DNA of 64,000 nt from Dermatemys mawii. Taxonomy: Eukaryota; Chordata; Testudines; Dermatemydidae. The stretch is from contig ML677343.1 in the NCBI GenBank assembly GCA_007922305.1, forward strand, positions 31,737,987-31,801,986. The letters run 5' to 3'. A program made the position numbers and the translations under genes. The notes under the pieces were generated by a model. That model ran no database searches, had not been told where the DNA came from, and worked only from the letters and a program-made list of their open reading frames with translations. Shown in pieces: positions 21,471-31,760 of this stretch (positions are counted from its first letter, which is position 1; every line of letters begins with the position of its first letter).

Positions 21471-23917
21471 ATTGATTTAAAACAAAGACCAGGCCCCCCC
21501 AACAGTAACAAGGAAGTGGTTGTTTTTGGAGAGAAAAGCCACAATGCATGGAGCTTGCAAACAGGTTCAGAATGACCAGCAGGGCAAATGTTCAGCCTGT
21601 CAACCTCCATTTAATACACACTCATGGGTGAGAAGGCGAGAAGGCCCCAATCCTGCAAAGACATGCTTCACTTTACTACCATGAGTGATCACAGTGAAAT
21701 CAATGGGCCTACTCCGAGCTGTGATGTTAAACATAGGCACAAGTCTTTGCAGGATCAGGGCCAAAACAACAGGAGACGGTATAACGGGAAACCCAGTTGT
21801 ACAGTCGCCTTCGACCCTCTGCTGCTCCTCCCTTCGTGCACAGCTGGTAGAAGTAGGCCCAGGCTACGACAGTCCAAACAGCGCAGATTCCTCGAAGCCT
21901 TTTGTCCCTGCATTTCTGCCCCCAAGCCAGCACTTCGCATCTGGTTAGCCGCAGCCTTGTCCTCAGCCTTGGTTAAGGTCACTCGTGTTTTCTCAGGTTG
22001 TTGTGACTGAACCAAAACCGTTCCCAAAGTGGAAGCGTTTCGTGTCTATGTGAAAAGGCAAATATTGATAAGTGACACTTTATGCGTTCACTTTGCGCTG
22101 GTGTAAGTGGAGTGACACTGCATTTACACCAGGGTGTTTACCGAATTTGGTCCGTGGGCTAAATGCAGTTGCTGTATTGTCTGCAGGAGCCCAGACTTTT
22201 CCCCGATTGATAAAGGTACCTCGCCTGTCTTTCTTTCTCTCTCTCTCTCTCACACATACAGCTGTAGGAGCACAAACCTCAGCAGCTGCATGGTTTTTGT
22301 TTCTGTTGTACTCAACCGAGCAATTTCTCTCATCATCTGTCGAGGCAGATACAAGCGTAAGCAACCAGGCGAGGTGCTCGGGAAGTAATATAACCGTTGT
22401 GCATTTATTTTTGACATGATCTACAGGTATATGGAAATTGGCCACTGCCAATTGGGCTTCCATCCTGCCAGTATGCTCTTTACTGTCACCACGCTGCTCC
22501 AAAGGGCTGACATCCGCGGCTGTGGAGAGAGTCTAGCCCCTTCTGATAAAAAGTAAAGATGCTAAATAGAATTTTCTAAAGAGGACAGTCCTGATTCTCC
22601 TCTCCCTTTCACCATTGTACCTCCCTCCCCCGCCTTTGACAGAGTCACGTCTGATTGATAATGAACTGGTGCAGAGAACAGTTGAGCCCCACGTGTGAGG
22701 AGCTCACAGGGGCCCCAGTCTTGCACCGATTTACAGACGTGCTCAACTCGACACATGTGGGTAGTACCGCTGCCATGTGTAAGTTGCGGCAGGATCGAGA
22801 CCGGCGCGCCTGCCTGAACTGGAAGGAGATCTATCAGCCCTGCAGTTTAATGGGAACCTACAACCAACAAGACTAGAAACTGAATTGAAATGTGCAGAAT
22901 AATATAGACCAACACTGACTATGTGCTACCCAGGCTGCTTAGGGTGACTGGCCCCTACCAATTTGGTAGCAGAATTGACAATTGCTGTGGCTGGGAACCA
23001 TTTTCCACAGCAAGATCTCCCTCCGCCCCTTGGAACTCTTCCTAACTCCTAACTTAATTTATTTTGACATCCTCACGGCAAGCTGGACCTCTTTACTGGA
23101 ACTGTGTGGTGCTTAAAACTCATTATTGGACCAGGATGTTAATTAAAAACGCTTAAAAAAAAAAAAGAGGAGCGTTGATCAATGTCAGCAAGTCTTGCCA
23201 TGCTGAGCATTTGCATGGTGGACTGGAGACAGCAGTGACTACAGTCTTCCAGTACTTCTCCGATGATGGCAGGAGTCCACATACCCTGTCATGTGCTTGC
23301 AAGATTACTATTGTGCGCAGAACTGTACCATATAAACCCCAAAAGCCAGGAGACTACCCCACTGATGGGTGAAGTGATGGCTCCCCAAAGGCCCTCGAAG
23401 CACACCTGTTGAATATGCTGAATTTGACACCAGTTCAAAGGCTGCTTGCGAGAAGCAATGCCGGGGACAGGGATTTCAAAGGAAAATGGGATGCACTGGG
23501 TGCTCATTTGCATGCTCATTACCCAGAATGCTCTCTAACCCAGCTCACAGCTATTTCCGGACAGCAGTGGCATCTGAGCTCTGGGAACAGATGAACATCT
23601 GGGCTCAGCCTGCAGTTACTTTGCTATGTGTTTTAGGAGGTTATTGGTCACTTTCCCCATGTGCATCCTGTTGCAACACAAGGCTCACACAATGAGCAGA
23701 CCCTGACATTTTTTCCCTGTACAATAGAATTTTGTGTGTGACCCTCTTGGTGTGTTTGGGGTCGTTTGCAGAGAGACACAGCAAGCTGAAAAGAGTAATG
23801 GCTGGATATGGGAATAATCAGGAAAGGATAGGGGATGTAGGCAGTGGCTAGACTGAATTTTTTTAAAATGTGGTTTTAAATTGTATTGTACGTACATTTA
23901 GGGCCTTGGGAAGATTT
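21471..23917. other. Intergenic DNA with scattered repeat scraps
   Basis: A palindromic-like repeat runs from about 21650 to 21770 (AATCCTGCAAAGACATG... and ...GTCTTTGCAGGATCAGGGCC), typical of a reptile interspersed repeat. A (TC)n stretch lies at about 22233-22252. No gene supported. Confidence 0.5.
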
Positions 23918-24105
23918 GTTTCACAGACTCACAGAAATGTCGATCTGAAAGGGACCTCGAGAAGTCATCCAGACCAGCCCCTGGCACTGAGGCAGGACCA
24001 AGTAAACCTAGATCATCCCTGGTGGGTGTTTGTCCCACCTGTTCTTAAAATCCTCCAATGATGGGGATTCTACAACCTCCCTCAGAAGCCTATTCCAGGG
24101 TCACG
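23918..24105 (-). mobile_element. CR1 retrotransposon 3' end, 5'-truncated
   Basis: Reads as antisense CR1: 'CACAGACTCACAGAAATG', 'GAAAGGGACCTCGAGAAGTC', 'CCAGACCAGCCCCTGGCACT', then 'TCCTCCAATGATGGGGATTC' and 'ACAACCTCCCTCAGAAGCC'. The word order is that of the common sauropsid CR1 3' region. Diverged and without coding sequence. Confidence 0.85.
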
Positions 24106-25234
24106 TTGCCTCTCCGTGCCTCGGTTTCCCATGTGTAAAATGTAACCAATAGCACTTCCTTACCTCCCACGGCTATTGCGAGGATAAATCCGCGGGAGAG
24201 GCACAGACAAGCCTACAGTAGTTCACAGCCCTTAAGGCTTGGATGGCACAACTGAATTCTGAACAATGGCAGATAAACAACTGATCTGAGACAAAACCGG
24301 TGCAGTCTGCAAAGGAAGGACAGATGGAGAACAAACCCTTGGCAAACTCGTCCTTGGCAATGTCAGAAAGCAGCACCACCGGGGAGAATTCGGAGCTCCC
24401 GTGGCACTGCAAACCTGGCAGCTTTCTCTTCTAAAGCAAAAAGTTTAGAGAGAGAAAATAAGATTGCCAAAAATTGGAGGGATTTAAGGGGCTGGAAGCT
24501 GCACAGTGGGCCAAGCCCAGCCTCCCCCTCTGCGGGACCCCACTGGTGTCAGTAAGATTGCACAAATAACTGAGCGCCGAATTTGGCTGGCGTGGTTCAC
24601 CGTTGAGTTCTGCCCTCCTTGAACATGAATTGCTCCTATTCACCCAGCCGCCCAGTTTTGATGATTGTAACCACGGGTGAAAAGTTAACCTCAAAGCACC
24701 AGCATTGGTTGGCTGTTCTGTCCAGTTCCGAACCCCAAGAACCAAAGGAGGACTCCCTTTGGCTACAACGAGGTGACTTCCTCCTTTTCTACTCCTCAGT
24801 GGACGGCTCTGGAGTGCTTGACTGGACATTTTGCTAGGGATGTGGGTCTAAAACCCATCTAAATTGATAGCAACCTGTGCTAGGAAAACAAGGGACAATG
24901 CTACCTATTGGGAAGGGTAGTGGAGATAGATGTATGATGTAACCAGAGAGGTAGCAAAAGAGAAAGTATTGGGTGTAACAGTGGAGGCAGAGTGATGCAG
25001 AGGCTAGGAGGCCATAAGGATGAAATGAAGGAATTGGGTCTAAGACATATTGCCAGCTTCCCGCATCAAAACCACAAGTTTTCTGATACTCCCCATTTGA
25101 CATATCCTGTCCTGTTGCAATGTTGGACTAAGCAAAACAAGCGCAATTCTCTGTCACTATAACCTGTTAGCAGCCCGCTTCTGAGTGCAGCACCCTTTAA
25201 TCTTGCTTTGGTTCTCACTTTACACTGTAAACAG
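24106..25234. other. Intergenic DNA upstream of ZFPM1, nothing recognised
   Basis: Apart from a MIR-like scrap ('GTGCCTCGGTTTCCCATGTG') around 24115-24150 I see no feature. The ORFs are short and look random. Confidence 0.5.
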
Positions 25235-25445
25235 AAAAGGTGGGTCCGTTGGACCAGGATCCAAGAACTGCTAAGTTCTTATCCCAGCTCTGACACTGAC
25301 TTTCTCTGTGGGCTTGGGCAAACTACTTCACTTTTCCGTGCCTCGGTTTCCCCATTGGTGAAAAACATACAGACCTACCTCAGGGCAGGGTTACTGGGTT
25401 CGTTGTGAAGTGCTCTAGCGGTGAAAAGCCAGTCTAATCATTATT
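25235..25445 (+). repeat. MIR-like SINE copy, sense orientation
   Basis: Shows the MIR order: 'CCCAGCTCTGACACTGAC', 'GGGCTTGGGCAAACTACTTC', 'GTGCCTCGGTTTCCCC', then 'GTTGTGAAGTGCTC'. It lies within 600 bp of the CpG island. Confidence 0.75.
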
Positions 25446-26261
25446 GTGTGCAGCCCAGCGGAGGACAAAGACAGCCATAGGCCCGGCACCCAGAAGGTGT
25501 TTACACCTATCTCCCATTGCTGTAAATGGAATCTGGGCCATAGAGCTCACTGCAAACAGCTGACAATCCAACGATTAGCTGAGGGAGGCCGATGGGATGG
25601 GGAGAGGGGACAAGAAGGGGGGATTCGTTTATTTCTTTGTGTACGGAAATAAGGAAACTCGCTCCGTCGCTGCCAATTACTTGGGGTATCACAGACTGTT
25701 AAACTCCGCTGTCATTGATGTAGGGGGGACACCCCGAAACTCCCCAGCGCCCCAACATTCCCTAGCCTAGGAACCCAGCCCGCTTCCTCCCCCGGCTCGG
25801 ACTCGCCCTGCCGCCTCACAGCGGATCGCCCGCGCCCTCCTCCGCCCCAGCGCAGGCCCCGGCCCCTGCCCCGCCGCCCGTTTCTCCCGGCTCCGCTCCG
25901 GCTCCAGGGCTCCCCCTGGGCCTCGCCCCCGGGCCCGCCCCCTCCGCCACAGCGTGGCCGCCCCATCCGGTGGGCGTGCCCAGCGGGAGGGCGGCGGCCT
26001 ATGGGCGGCCGCCGTTCCGAGCGGCCGGGGGAAAGCCCCGCCCCGAATGGAACGTTCAGCGGGTTTGATACATTTCAGGTTCCATTGAGAAAAACCCGAG
26101 TCGGACCCTAGTGGCCGCCGGCGGGAGCCCGGGTTCTCCCCCCCCCCCACCGCTGAGAGCCAGCGGGACGGTGCCGAGCCACAAGCTGGGAGCCCGGGGC
26201 CCGTCTCCCCGCGCCGGGGCTCCGAACCCTCCCTCCCCAGCCCTGGGAGCGCCTGGCGGGC

Positions 26262-26264
26262 ATG
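26262..26264 (+). promoter_or_regulatory. Upstream ATG, out of frame with ZFPM1 start
   Basis: An ATG with G at -3 and A at +4 lies 95 bp before the main start. It is in a different frame and runs past 26357 without a stop in genomic sequence. If included in the mRNA it could reduce translation from the main ATG. Inclusion depends on the unknown transcription start. Confidence 0.35.
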
Positions 26265-26356
26265 AGAGCCGGGCGCCGGCCCCTCTCCCGAGTTGCCATC
26301 GACCTGCCGCCGCCCGAGGAGCCGGAGGAGGGACCGGGCACGCCGACTGCCGAGCA

Positions 26357-26396
26357 ATGTCCAGGAGGAAACAGAGCAACCCCCGGCAGATCAAAC
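26357..26396 (+). CDS. ZFPM1: ZFPM1 (FOG1) coding exon 1, NuRD-recruiting N-terminus
   Basis: ATG at 26357 opens MSRRKQSNPRQIK plus the first base of an Arg codon, then a strong donor (AAAC|GTGAGT, GT at 26397-26398), so the exon ends in phase 1. The peptide matches the N-terminus of ZFPM1; in FOG proteins this short basic motif (RRKQxxPRxI class, shared with SALL and BCL11 proteins) binds RBBP4/7 and recruits the NuRD complex. FOG1 is a nuclear multi-zinc-finger cofactor that binds the N-finger of GATA1/2 and is needed for erythroid and megakaryocyte development. The -3 base is G, an acceptable Kozak context. ZFPM2 has a similar N-terminus, but linkage to ZNF469 favours ZFPM1. The remaining exons lie to the right of the window. 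Confidence 0.88.
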
Positions 26397-26417
26397 GTGA
26401 GTGCCGAACTTCGCGCC

Positions 26418-26545
26418 CTCCCCCCCCCCCCGCTCCCCCCGGGCCTCCCCCCCCCGCTATCCCCTCCCTGGGGAAAGGGGGCCTTGGTCCCTGCCCCCCC
26501 CCCCGGTTTGTGCCCCTAGGTCCCCCCCCCTTCCCCTCCCGCCCA
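26418..26545. repeat. C-rich tracts just after the exon 1 donor
   Basis: Several runs of 6 to 12 C (near 26420, 26434, 26446, 26493, 26521) sit 20-150 bp into intron 1. The minus strand therefore has closely spaced G-runs with G-quadruplex potential on the template strand. Confidence 0.6.
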
Positions 26546-27163
26546 GTCACCGGCTGTCAGTGACCCTGGCTCGCCCCTCCCCCCAGTCACCAGCTGTCAG
26601 TGCACCTGGATCCTTCCCCCTTCCCAACCCCTGGCAAAGGGAGTCCTAGCCCAGGGTCCCCCCCCCCCGCACCAGGTGTTAGTGCCCGTGGATCTCCCTT
26701 CCCACCGCTGCTCTGTTTCCCAGCCGCAGTCAGTCCAGACTCTGCCTCCTGTACGGACGGTGCCCCTTGCCTGATCCCCTTCCCTGTGCTTCTCCTGCCC
26801 CGTGCAGAGCTGGCGGGGGCTGGGCTGGGGGTCGTTAAACCACGAGATTTCCAAGTCTCCGACAGGCGGAGCGTCTGCAGCCCAGAAGGGCCCGAGGCGT
26901 CTTTTAGGAGAGGCAGCTCCGGCGTGGCTGGTCCCCAGCGAGTCTCGCAGGCAGCTGCTGGGGTCTTTGTCACCTTCCTCCCCTCGCCCCTGGTGCGTCT
27001 CCTGGGCGTCCTGCGGTCTCCACACCGCCTCTGGCCTCCCCCTCCGTGGGTGCCGTTGGTGTGCTGCAGGGCCGGCTGTTTGCACAGGGATCTGTAATCT
27101 AATATCCACACAGTGCAAAGCTGTGTGTGTACACACCGCTAATAGCCACACAGGGCAGAGCTG

Positions 27164-27185
27164 GTGTGTGTGTGTGTGTGTGTGT
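27164..27185. repeat. (GT)11 microsatellite
   Basis: GT run following two looser GTGTGTACACAC phrases near 27122. Confidence 0.9.
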
Positions 27186-27379
27186 ACACACTGTTGGCAC
27201 TGCACGGTCCGACTAGTTTTGTCATGATTTCTGCATGGGGTTGCAGAAGTTTGTGACCGGCTTGCCTATTTGGTTTTTTTCCAGTGTCTTCCCCCCCCCC
27301 CCCAGCCTTTCTCCTGTCCCCCTCCCTCTCCTTCCACAGAGATGTTTCAGCCTGATACAGCCGCCCCTGATCAGAGCTG

Positions 27380-30370
27380 AGATAAAGCTTTAAAATATTC
27401 CATTCAGCAAGTCCCATCCTGATAAGATCGCTCTGTCGGGACGGTCTGAAATTGGGATTTTATCTGTTTGACTCACATCCATTGCATTCAAAAAAAGCCG
27501 CATCCAGGGGGACTTTTTCAAAATATGATGCAAAGTCTTGGGAGACCTTTAACTGGGATCATCTTATCGCTGATCTGCTCGCTGTGCTGTGCATATCGCT
27601 TTTTAAAAATCCCTTTGCAAACCTTGTTACCCAAAGGTGCCCTGGTTAATCCCCCCTCCCCCATGCCTCTTTTGTTGTGGGGAGCCCTGTCCATCCCACC
27701 TCATTCTGCAAGCACGGTAAGATTTGGGAGAACTGATAAAATGTTCTGAAAAAAGTCCGGTAGAAACTGCCATTGGATTACTTTGTATTTCTGGCTCTGT
27801 CCAAGTTTCCCCGGGCTGCTGATAAGGCCTCTGGATTATCCTTCTTCCCGAGATCCGAACTGATCGACCAAGGAGAATCTGATTTCAGGTCTGGCAAAGA
27901 TGAAAGAGATTATTGTTGCCTGTTCTTGGGAAATTCTATAACTGCTGGAACTTTTCCACTAACAGGTTTAGCGACTTTTTTTTTTCTTTTCTCCTGATCT
28001 AAACTGGTGATAAGGCAGAGATGTGGGGGATAAAATTGGCCATCCCGTGATAATATGGCTTTATCTTTCTCCTGAAATAATTGCAATACTGTGGTGCATC
28101 TACCTGTTTGCCTGCCTGGGGTGATTCTGCTGATAAGACCTTTACAGCTATGGAAGTTAAAAATAGTTACTCTCCACTTCTATCTCCCTTTACAAAAAGT
28201 TTCATCCAACTTCTGCTGCTTCCTTTTTGCAGTGTCATGGCAAACATTGCTGGTCAAGAAATATCACCACCTTGGTGGCGTGAAGGGAATGGCTGAGCTC
28301 CTATGTAACCCTCCCATTTTAATTAGCTGAAGTGTCTATAGAAGCTAGGGGCAGCATCTCTGCATTCAACACTCAGCTGCTGAAATAACAATGCTGATCT
28401 TTTTCTCGATAAGTATTTCAGTATGTGGGATCCGCTCTCCTTTGTGACAGGAAGTGAGTGCCCTTCAGGTCTGCCAAGACTCCACTGAGGAGGGTACATA
28501 TTAATAGCATGCAAATGTGTCCTCCAGCATAGATCTGTTGCCAGACTTTATTTGAAACTTTCCATCCCGTTTGTCTGCGTGAGTTGTTAGGTCTCGGTGA
28601 ACCACTGTTGTGCATTTGTTCTCAGCTCCTTCCTTGTCACCTCTGCAAGACGTACTCTGCTTAATAAAGGAGTAAAAGGTGATCTGAAGATGGATTGTGA
28701 TGTTTGCCAGGATGGGCAGCATTCTGCATGCATTAGCTGTACTGACGGCTGCTCTATCTCCTTCCTCTTCTGCTTTCTTCAGAGATCTGAAGAAATGATA
28801 ATGTGGGAGGCTGATCTCAGACTGATGGTGATGGCCAAAACTGATTAAAAGCTGAAAGCTTGGAACCCTTCCTGTATGGGTCAACATGAAAACAGTCATT
28901 AGAGATGTATAGTACTGTGAGAGCAGCTTTCTGCTATCTGTACTGCGCTCTCCTGAGGAGGGAAAAGTATGCGTGAACCAGGGGTCTGGTAACTAGATTC
29001 CTATAATGTACAAATGGGACCTGTTGCCATAAAGTCTATACTTCCATCTGCTCAGCTGAAGCATTAAAACCTCCCCCAGATTCTTATCTGCTTATTTTAT
29101 TTTTCCTCTCTGCTTCTCTGTTCTGCTTTTTGCAGCTTGATGTGAAATGCAGATAGCTCAGAAGGGAGATCTCGGGAACGCATGTGATTGCCAAAAGTGA
29201 TAAGACAAAGATCTCACGCTGGACTATATTTAACCAACTGTTTTTTTAAAAAAAATGCTGAATGCTTTTTAGTGTAACAAGCTCCTTAAATCTTAAAATG
29301 TGAACGACTGCGTCCTTGGCCTGCCAGTCTGGAGTTGACAGGAAGGGCCCCTTGGCTTGTAGCAGAACATTTTGGGAAAAGCGGGCTAATGGCACGCAGC
29401 GTGTGAAGCCACAGTTAGAATTGCTCTGTAAGGGACATTAGAGAGAGGTGCTAGCAATGTCTGCTTTTGTTATTCCCCATGGTAGTTTTGGCCTGGCTTA
29501 TGCTTGGATGACATTTGGAGTTAAGGCACTAAAAAAACTGATTGTAACTAGGAACTGATGGTAGCTCAGATAGTTAATGACAATGCCCTGTGCATTATAT
29601 ATTTAATTTTATAGAGAATCCTGCTGAGTGCTGCTTGAGTTCCTGGCCCTCTGTGCCTGCTAGATTTTGGGGTGGGTGGCAACAGATCAGGTAATTAATT
29701 TGATTCCATTAGTGATGAAGGCTGTATTTGTCTCCCTCCCCCGCCATCAGTATTTATCAAAGGCTATGAAAATACAGCAAGCTCGGAGGCAGCTGCCTGC
29801 TCTTTTTTTTTCTGTGTCTCTTTTGTTCTGCTGTTAGATAGATGTGAATGGCTGATAAGAGGCAGGGAGCTGATCTCAAAGCTAGATAGCCTGTTACATT
29901 TATTAACTTCAAACATGGGAGTGTGGGCACATATATAAAATGAGTGAACCTTTTGGCAGCTGCGTGTTCATGTAGTTACAGTTCTGACTCTTTAGATGAG
30001 GGAAACTGATAAACAAGGAGATTGATCTCATGTTGCTGATGTGGCTGTGTGTCTTTTTTATTTATTATTTTTTATATATATTATATATATTTACATTAAC
30101 TTGAAGTGAAAATTCTCACAGTTGCATAGGCCTGCCTGGTTTTTCCCTTTCTGGTTTGCTCTCAGCTACAGTAGATCTGAATTCCTGATAAGCTCTGAGG
30201 CCTGATCTCCATACTGATAAAGATTGCCAAGTGAGATAAGGGCTTCTTATCTCTACCAACCAGACTGGAGCAGGATTCGCTACAATAACAAACACTGAAA
30301 AGAGGAGGCGAAAGGGCTCCAACAATTTGTTCCATTGCAAATATGATTAAGGCAGGCTTTTTAATTATCT
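27380..30370 (+). promoter_or_regulatory. GATA-motif cluster I (homotypic cluster, ~3 kb)
   Basis: Exact TGATAAG occurs at 27420, 27820, 28008, 28131, 29198, 29853 and 30186, all on +. Further GATAA or TTATC cores lie at 27380, 27563, 27734, 27836, 28028, 28048, 28061, 28407, 29093, 30007, 30215, 30234, 30247 and 30365. With equal base frequencies about 0.4 TGATAAG would be expected on both strands of 3 kb. TGATCT is also overrepresented on + (27571, 27995, 28395, 28680, 28812, 29871, 30023, 30203, and a related TGATCG at 27861). GATA1/2 bind WGATAR, and ZFPM1 encodes their cofactor, so this is a strong candidate haematopoietic enhancer domain. An ancient degenerate repeat could also give the strand bias. 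Confidence 0.7.
30234..30263. promoter_or_regulatory. Palindromic GATA pair with TAL1-type half site
   Basis: AGATAAG at 30234-30240 and its exact inverse CTTATCT at 30246-30252 are separated by 5 bp. The second core continues as TTATCT-N8-CAG (30247-30263), the reverse complement of the CTG-N8-AGATAA composite used by TAL1-GATA1 complexes. It sits at the dense right end of GATA cluster I. Confidence 0.6.
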
Positions 30371-31325
30371 GATTGGAGTGGGGGAGGGTGGGCGTCCTGC
30401 ATTTACACTTACTTTTTTTCCACACAAGCACTCCATAAAATAAGTTTAATTTAGAAGATATCTCTTTGGTGTCTTTCATCAGTTTCAGATGCTGCATGAG
30501 TTTGAAGAAGGCTGACTTACTTTTTCTTTTTGATCGCTATCTCCCAGGCCGCGACGTGTAGCAAAAATGCTAAAAGGAAAAAAATAGCACAATCATATAT
30601 ATTTTTGTGGATAGTCTTTAATTGCTAATAGATGGTGCCAGATAGCAAGTGTGCTCTACATTGTTTAGACTGAGCCTGTTCTGGGCTGAGTGTTTTTTGT
30701 GTGTGTTTCATTTGTTTGGCCTAGATATCTTTACAATTCATGAGCCTGATTCTGCAGACCCTTACGCACGTGAGGAACAATGCAAGTAACTCCACTGACT
30801 TCAGTGGGATACAAATAAGAGCTAGGCCAGTGATTAAAGCTTGTGGAATTGGACCCGATCAGAACTCTGTTAGTGGTGGAAAGTGGTGTGATCTGGTGCG
30901 TGTGGGGGTAGTTATTTGATGGGGGAGCATTGGCGTACAGAGAATAAGGGCCACCTTTAGTCATAACGGTCCCTGTGGCCCCAGACAAGTTACCCTGCTG
31001 AAGTGAGTGTGATTACTGGAGCCGGAGTGTGCTCTTGTACTTAGTAGTCCTTCACTTGCATGAGGAAAGATTTCTCCTAGACTATTAAGGATTACTCCGA
31101 TGAGCAAGGTTTTATAGGACTGGGCCTTCCCCGATAAACACATTCACATGTACTGTAGCTAGTTCTGGAAAATGGAAGTGAACTGTTTGTAATGGTTACA
31201 GTAGCCAGACTGGAGTCTATTTTTAGTTCCGCAGCTTTAACCCCATGGCTTTTGATCCTCCTCCGCCCATCTCTCTTACTCTGTTTTGTTTTCTGTCTGC
31301 GTTAGCGTGTTCAGTAATAAGCAAG

Positions 31326-31454
31326 AATCAGAGGGGTCGCCCTGTTAGTCTGGAATTGCAGAAGTGACAGAGTCCTGTGGCACCTTAAAGACTAACTAAA
31401 ATTTTTTCAGAGCATAAGCTTTCGTGGGCTAATACCCACTTCGTCGTATGCATG
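31326..31454 (+). mobile_element. Short turtle-type SINE with perfect 14-bp TSD
   Basis: The body includes 'GTCGCCCTGTTAGTCTGG', 'CTGTGGCACCTTAAAGAC', 'GCATAAGCTTTCGTGGGC' and 'CCCACTTCGTCG', the hallmark phrases of an abundant turtle SINE. It is flanked by the identical 14-mer CAGTAATAAGCAAG at 31312-31325 and 31455-31468, the mark of LINE-mediated insertion. At 129 bp it lacks a tRNA-like head and is probably 5'-truncated. This is the best taxonomic clue in the window. Confidence 0.9.
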
Positions 31455-31539
31455 CAGTAATAAGCAAGTTGCTTATGCTCCCAATTCTTGTGCTTTTCTG
31501 ATGCTTCTCCCCTTCCAAGCCATTCTGATGTTGCTAATT

Positions 31540-31760
31540 AGCAAGGCCTTGGGTTACTGATGCAGGAGACACCCGGATTTTTTCCCCAACTCTGCCGCTG
31601 GTTCGCTGTATGATTTTGGGGTAAATCATTTCTCCTCTGTGCTTCATTTTGCCCCTTTTCACAAATGGGGCAAATAAAACCTAATCTCCCTGGGGGCTGT
31701 TGTGAGGCTTACCCAATGCCCGCAAAGCATTCTGGGACCCTCTGCTGGGTATTCTGTAAG
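31540..31760 (+). repeat. MIR-like SINE copy
   Basis: Sense-order words: 'CCAACTCTGCCGCTGGTTCG', 'TGGGGTAAATCATTTCTCC', 'CACAAATGGGGCAAATAAAA', 'GCTGTTGTGAGGCTTACC'. Confidence 0.7.

Larger units (their letters stand above)
25730..26650. promoter_or_regulatory. ZFPM1: CpG-island promoter and 5'UTR of ZFPM1
   Basis: A sharp rise in G+C and CpG density begins near 25730 and fades after exon 1. It contains GC-box-like words (CCCCGCCCC near 26036, GGGCGG near 26003) and no convincing TATA box near the start codon, so initiation is probably dispersed and the start site cannot be fixed by eye. The long ORFs through this block are a consequence of high GC. The region around 26040-26110 is less GC-rich and may be a conserved promoter core. 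Confidence 0.8.

Noticed and set aside
26111..27205. Long ORFs on both strands over the CpG island (up to ~200 codons)
   Set aside because: Low-complexity Pro/Arg/Gly-rich translations caused by high GC content; they overlap each other and the true FOG1 exon in other frames.
30060..30095. TATATATA-rich stretch as a promoter
   Set aside because: A simple AT low-complexity run with no initiator or exon nearby.
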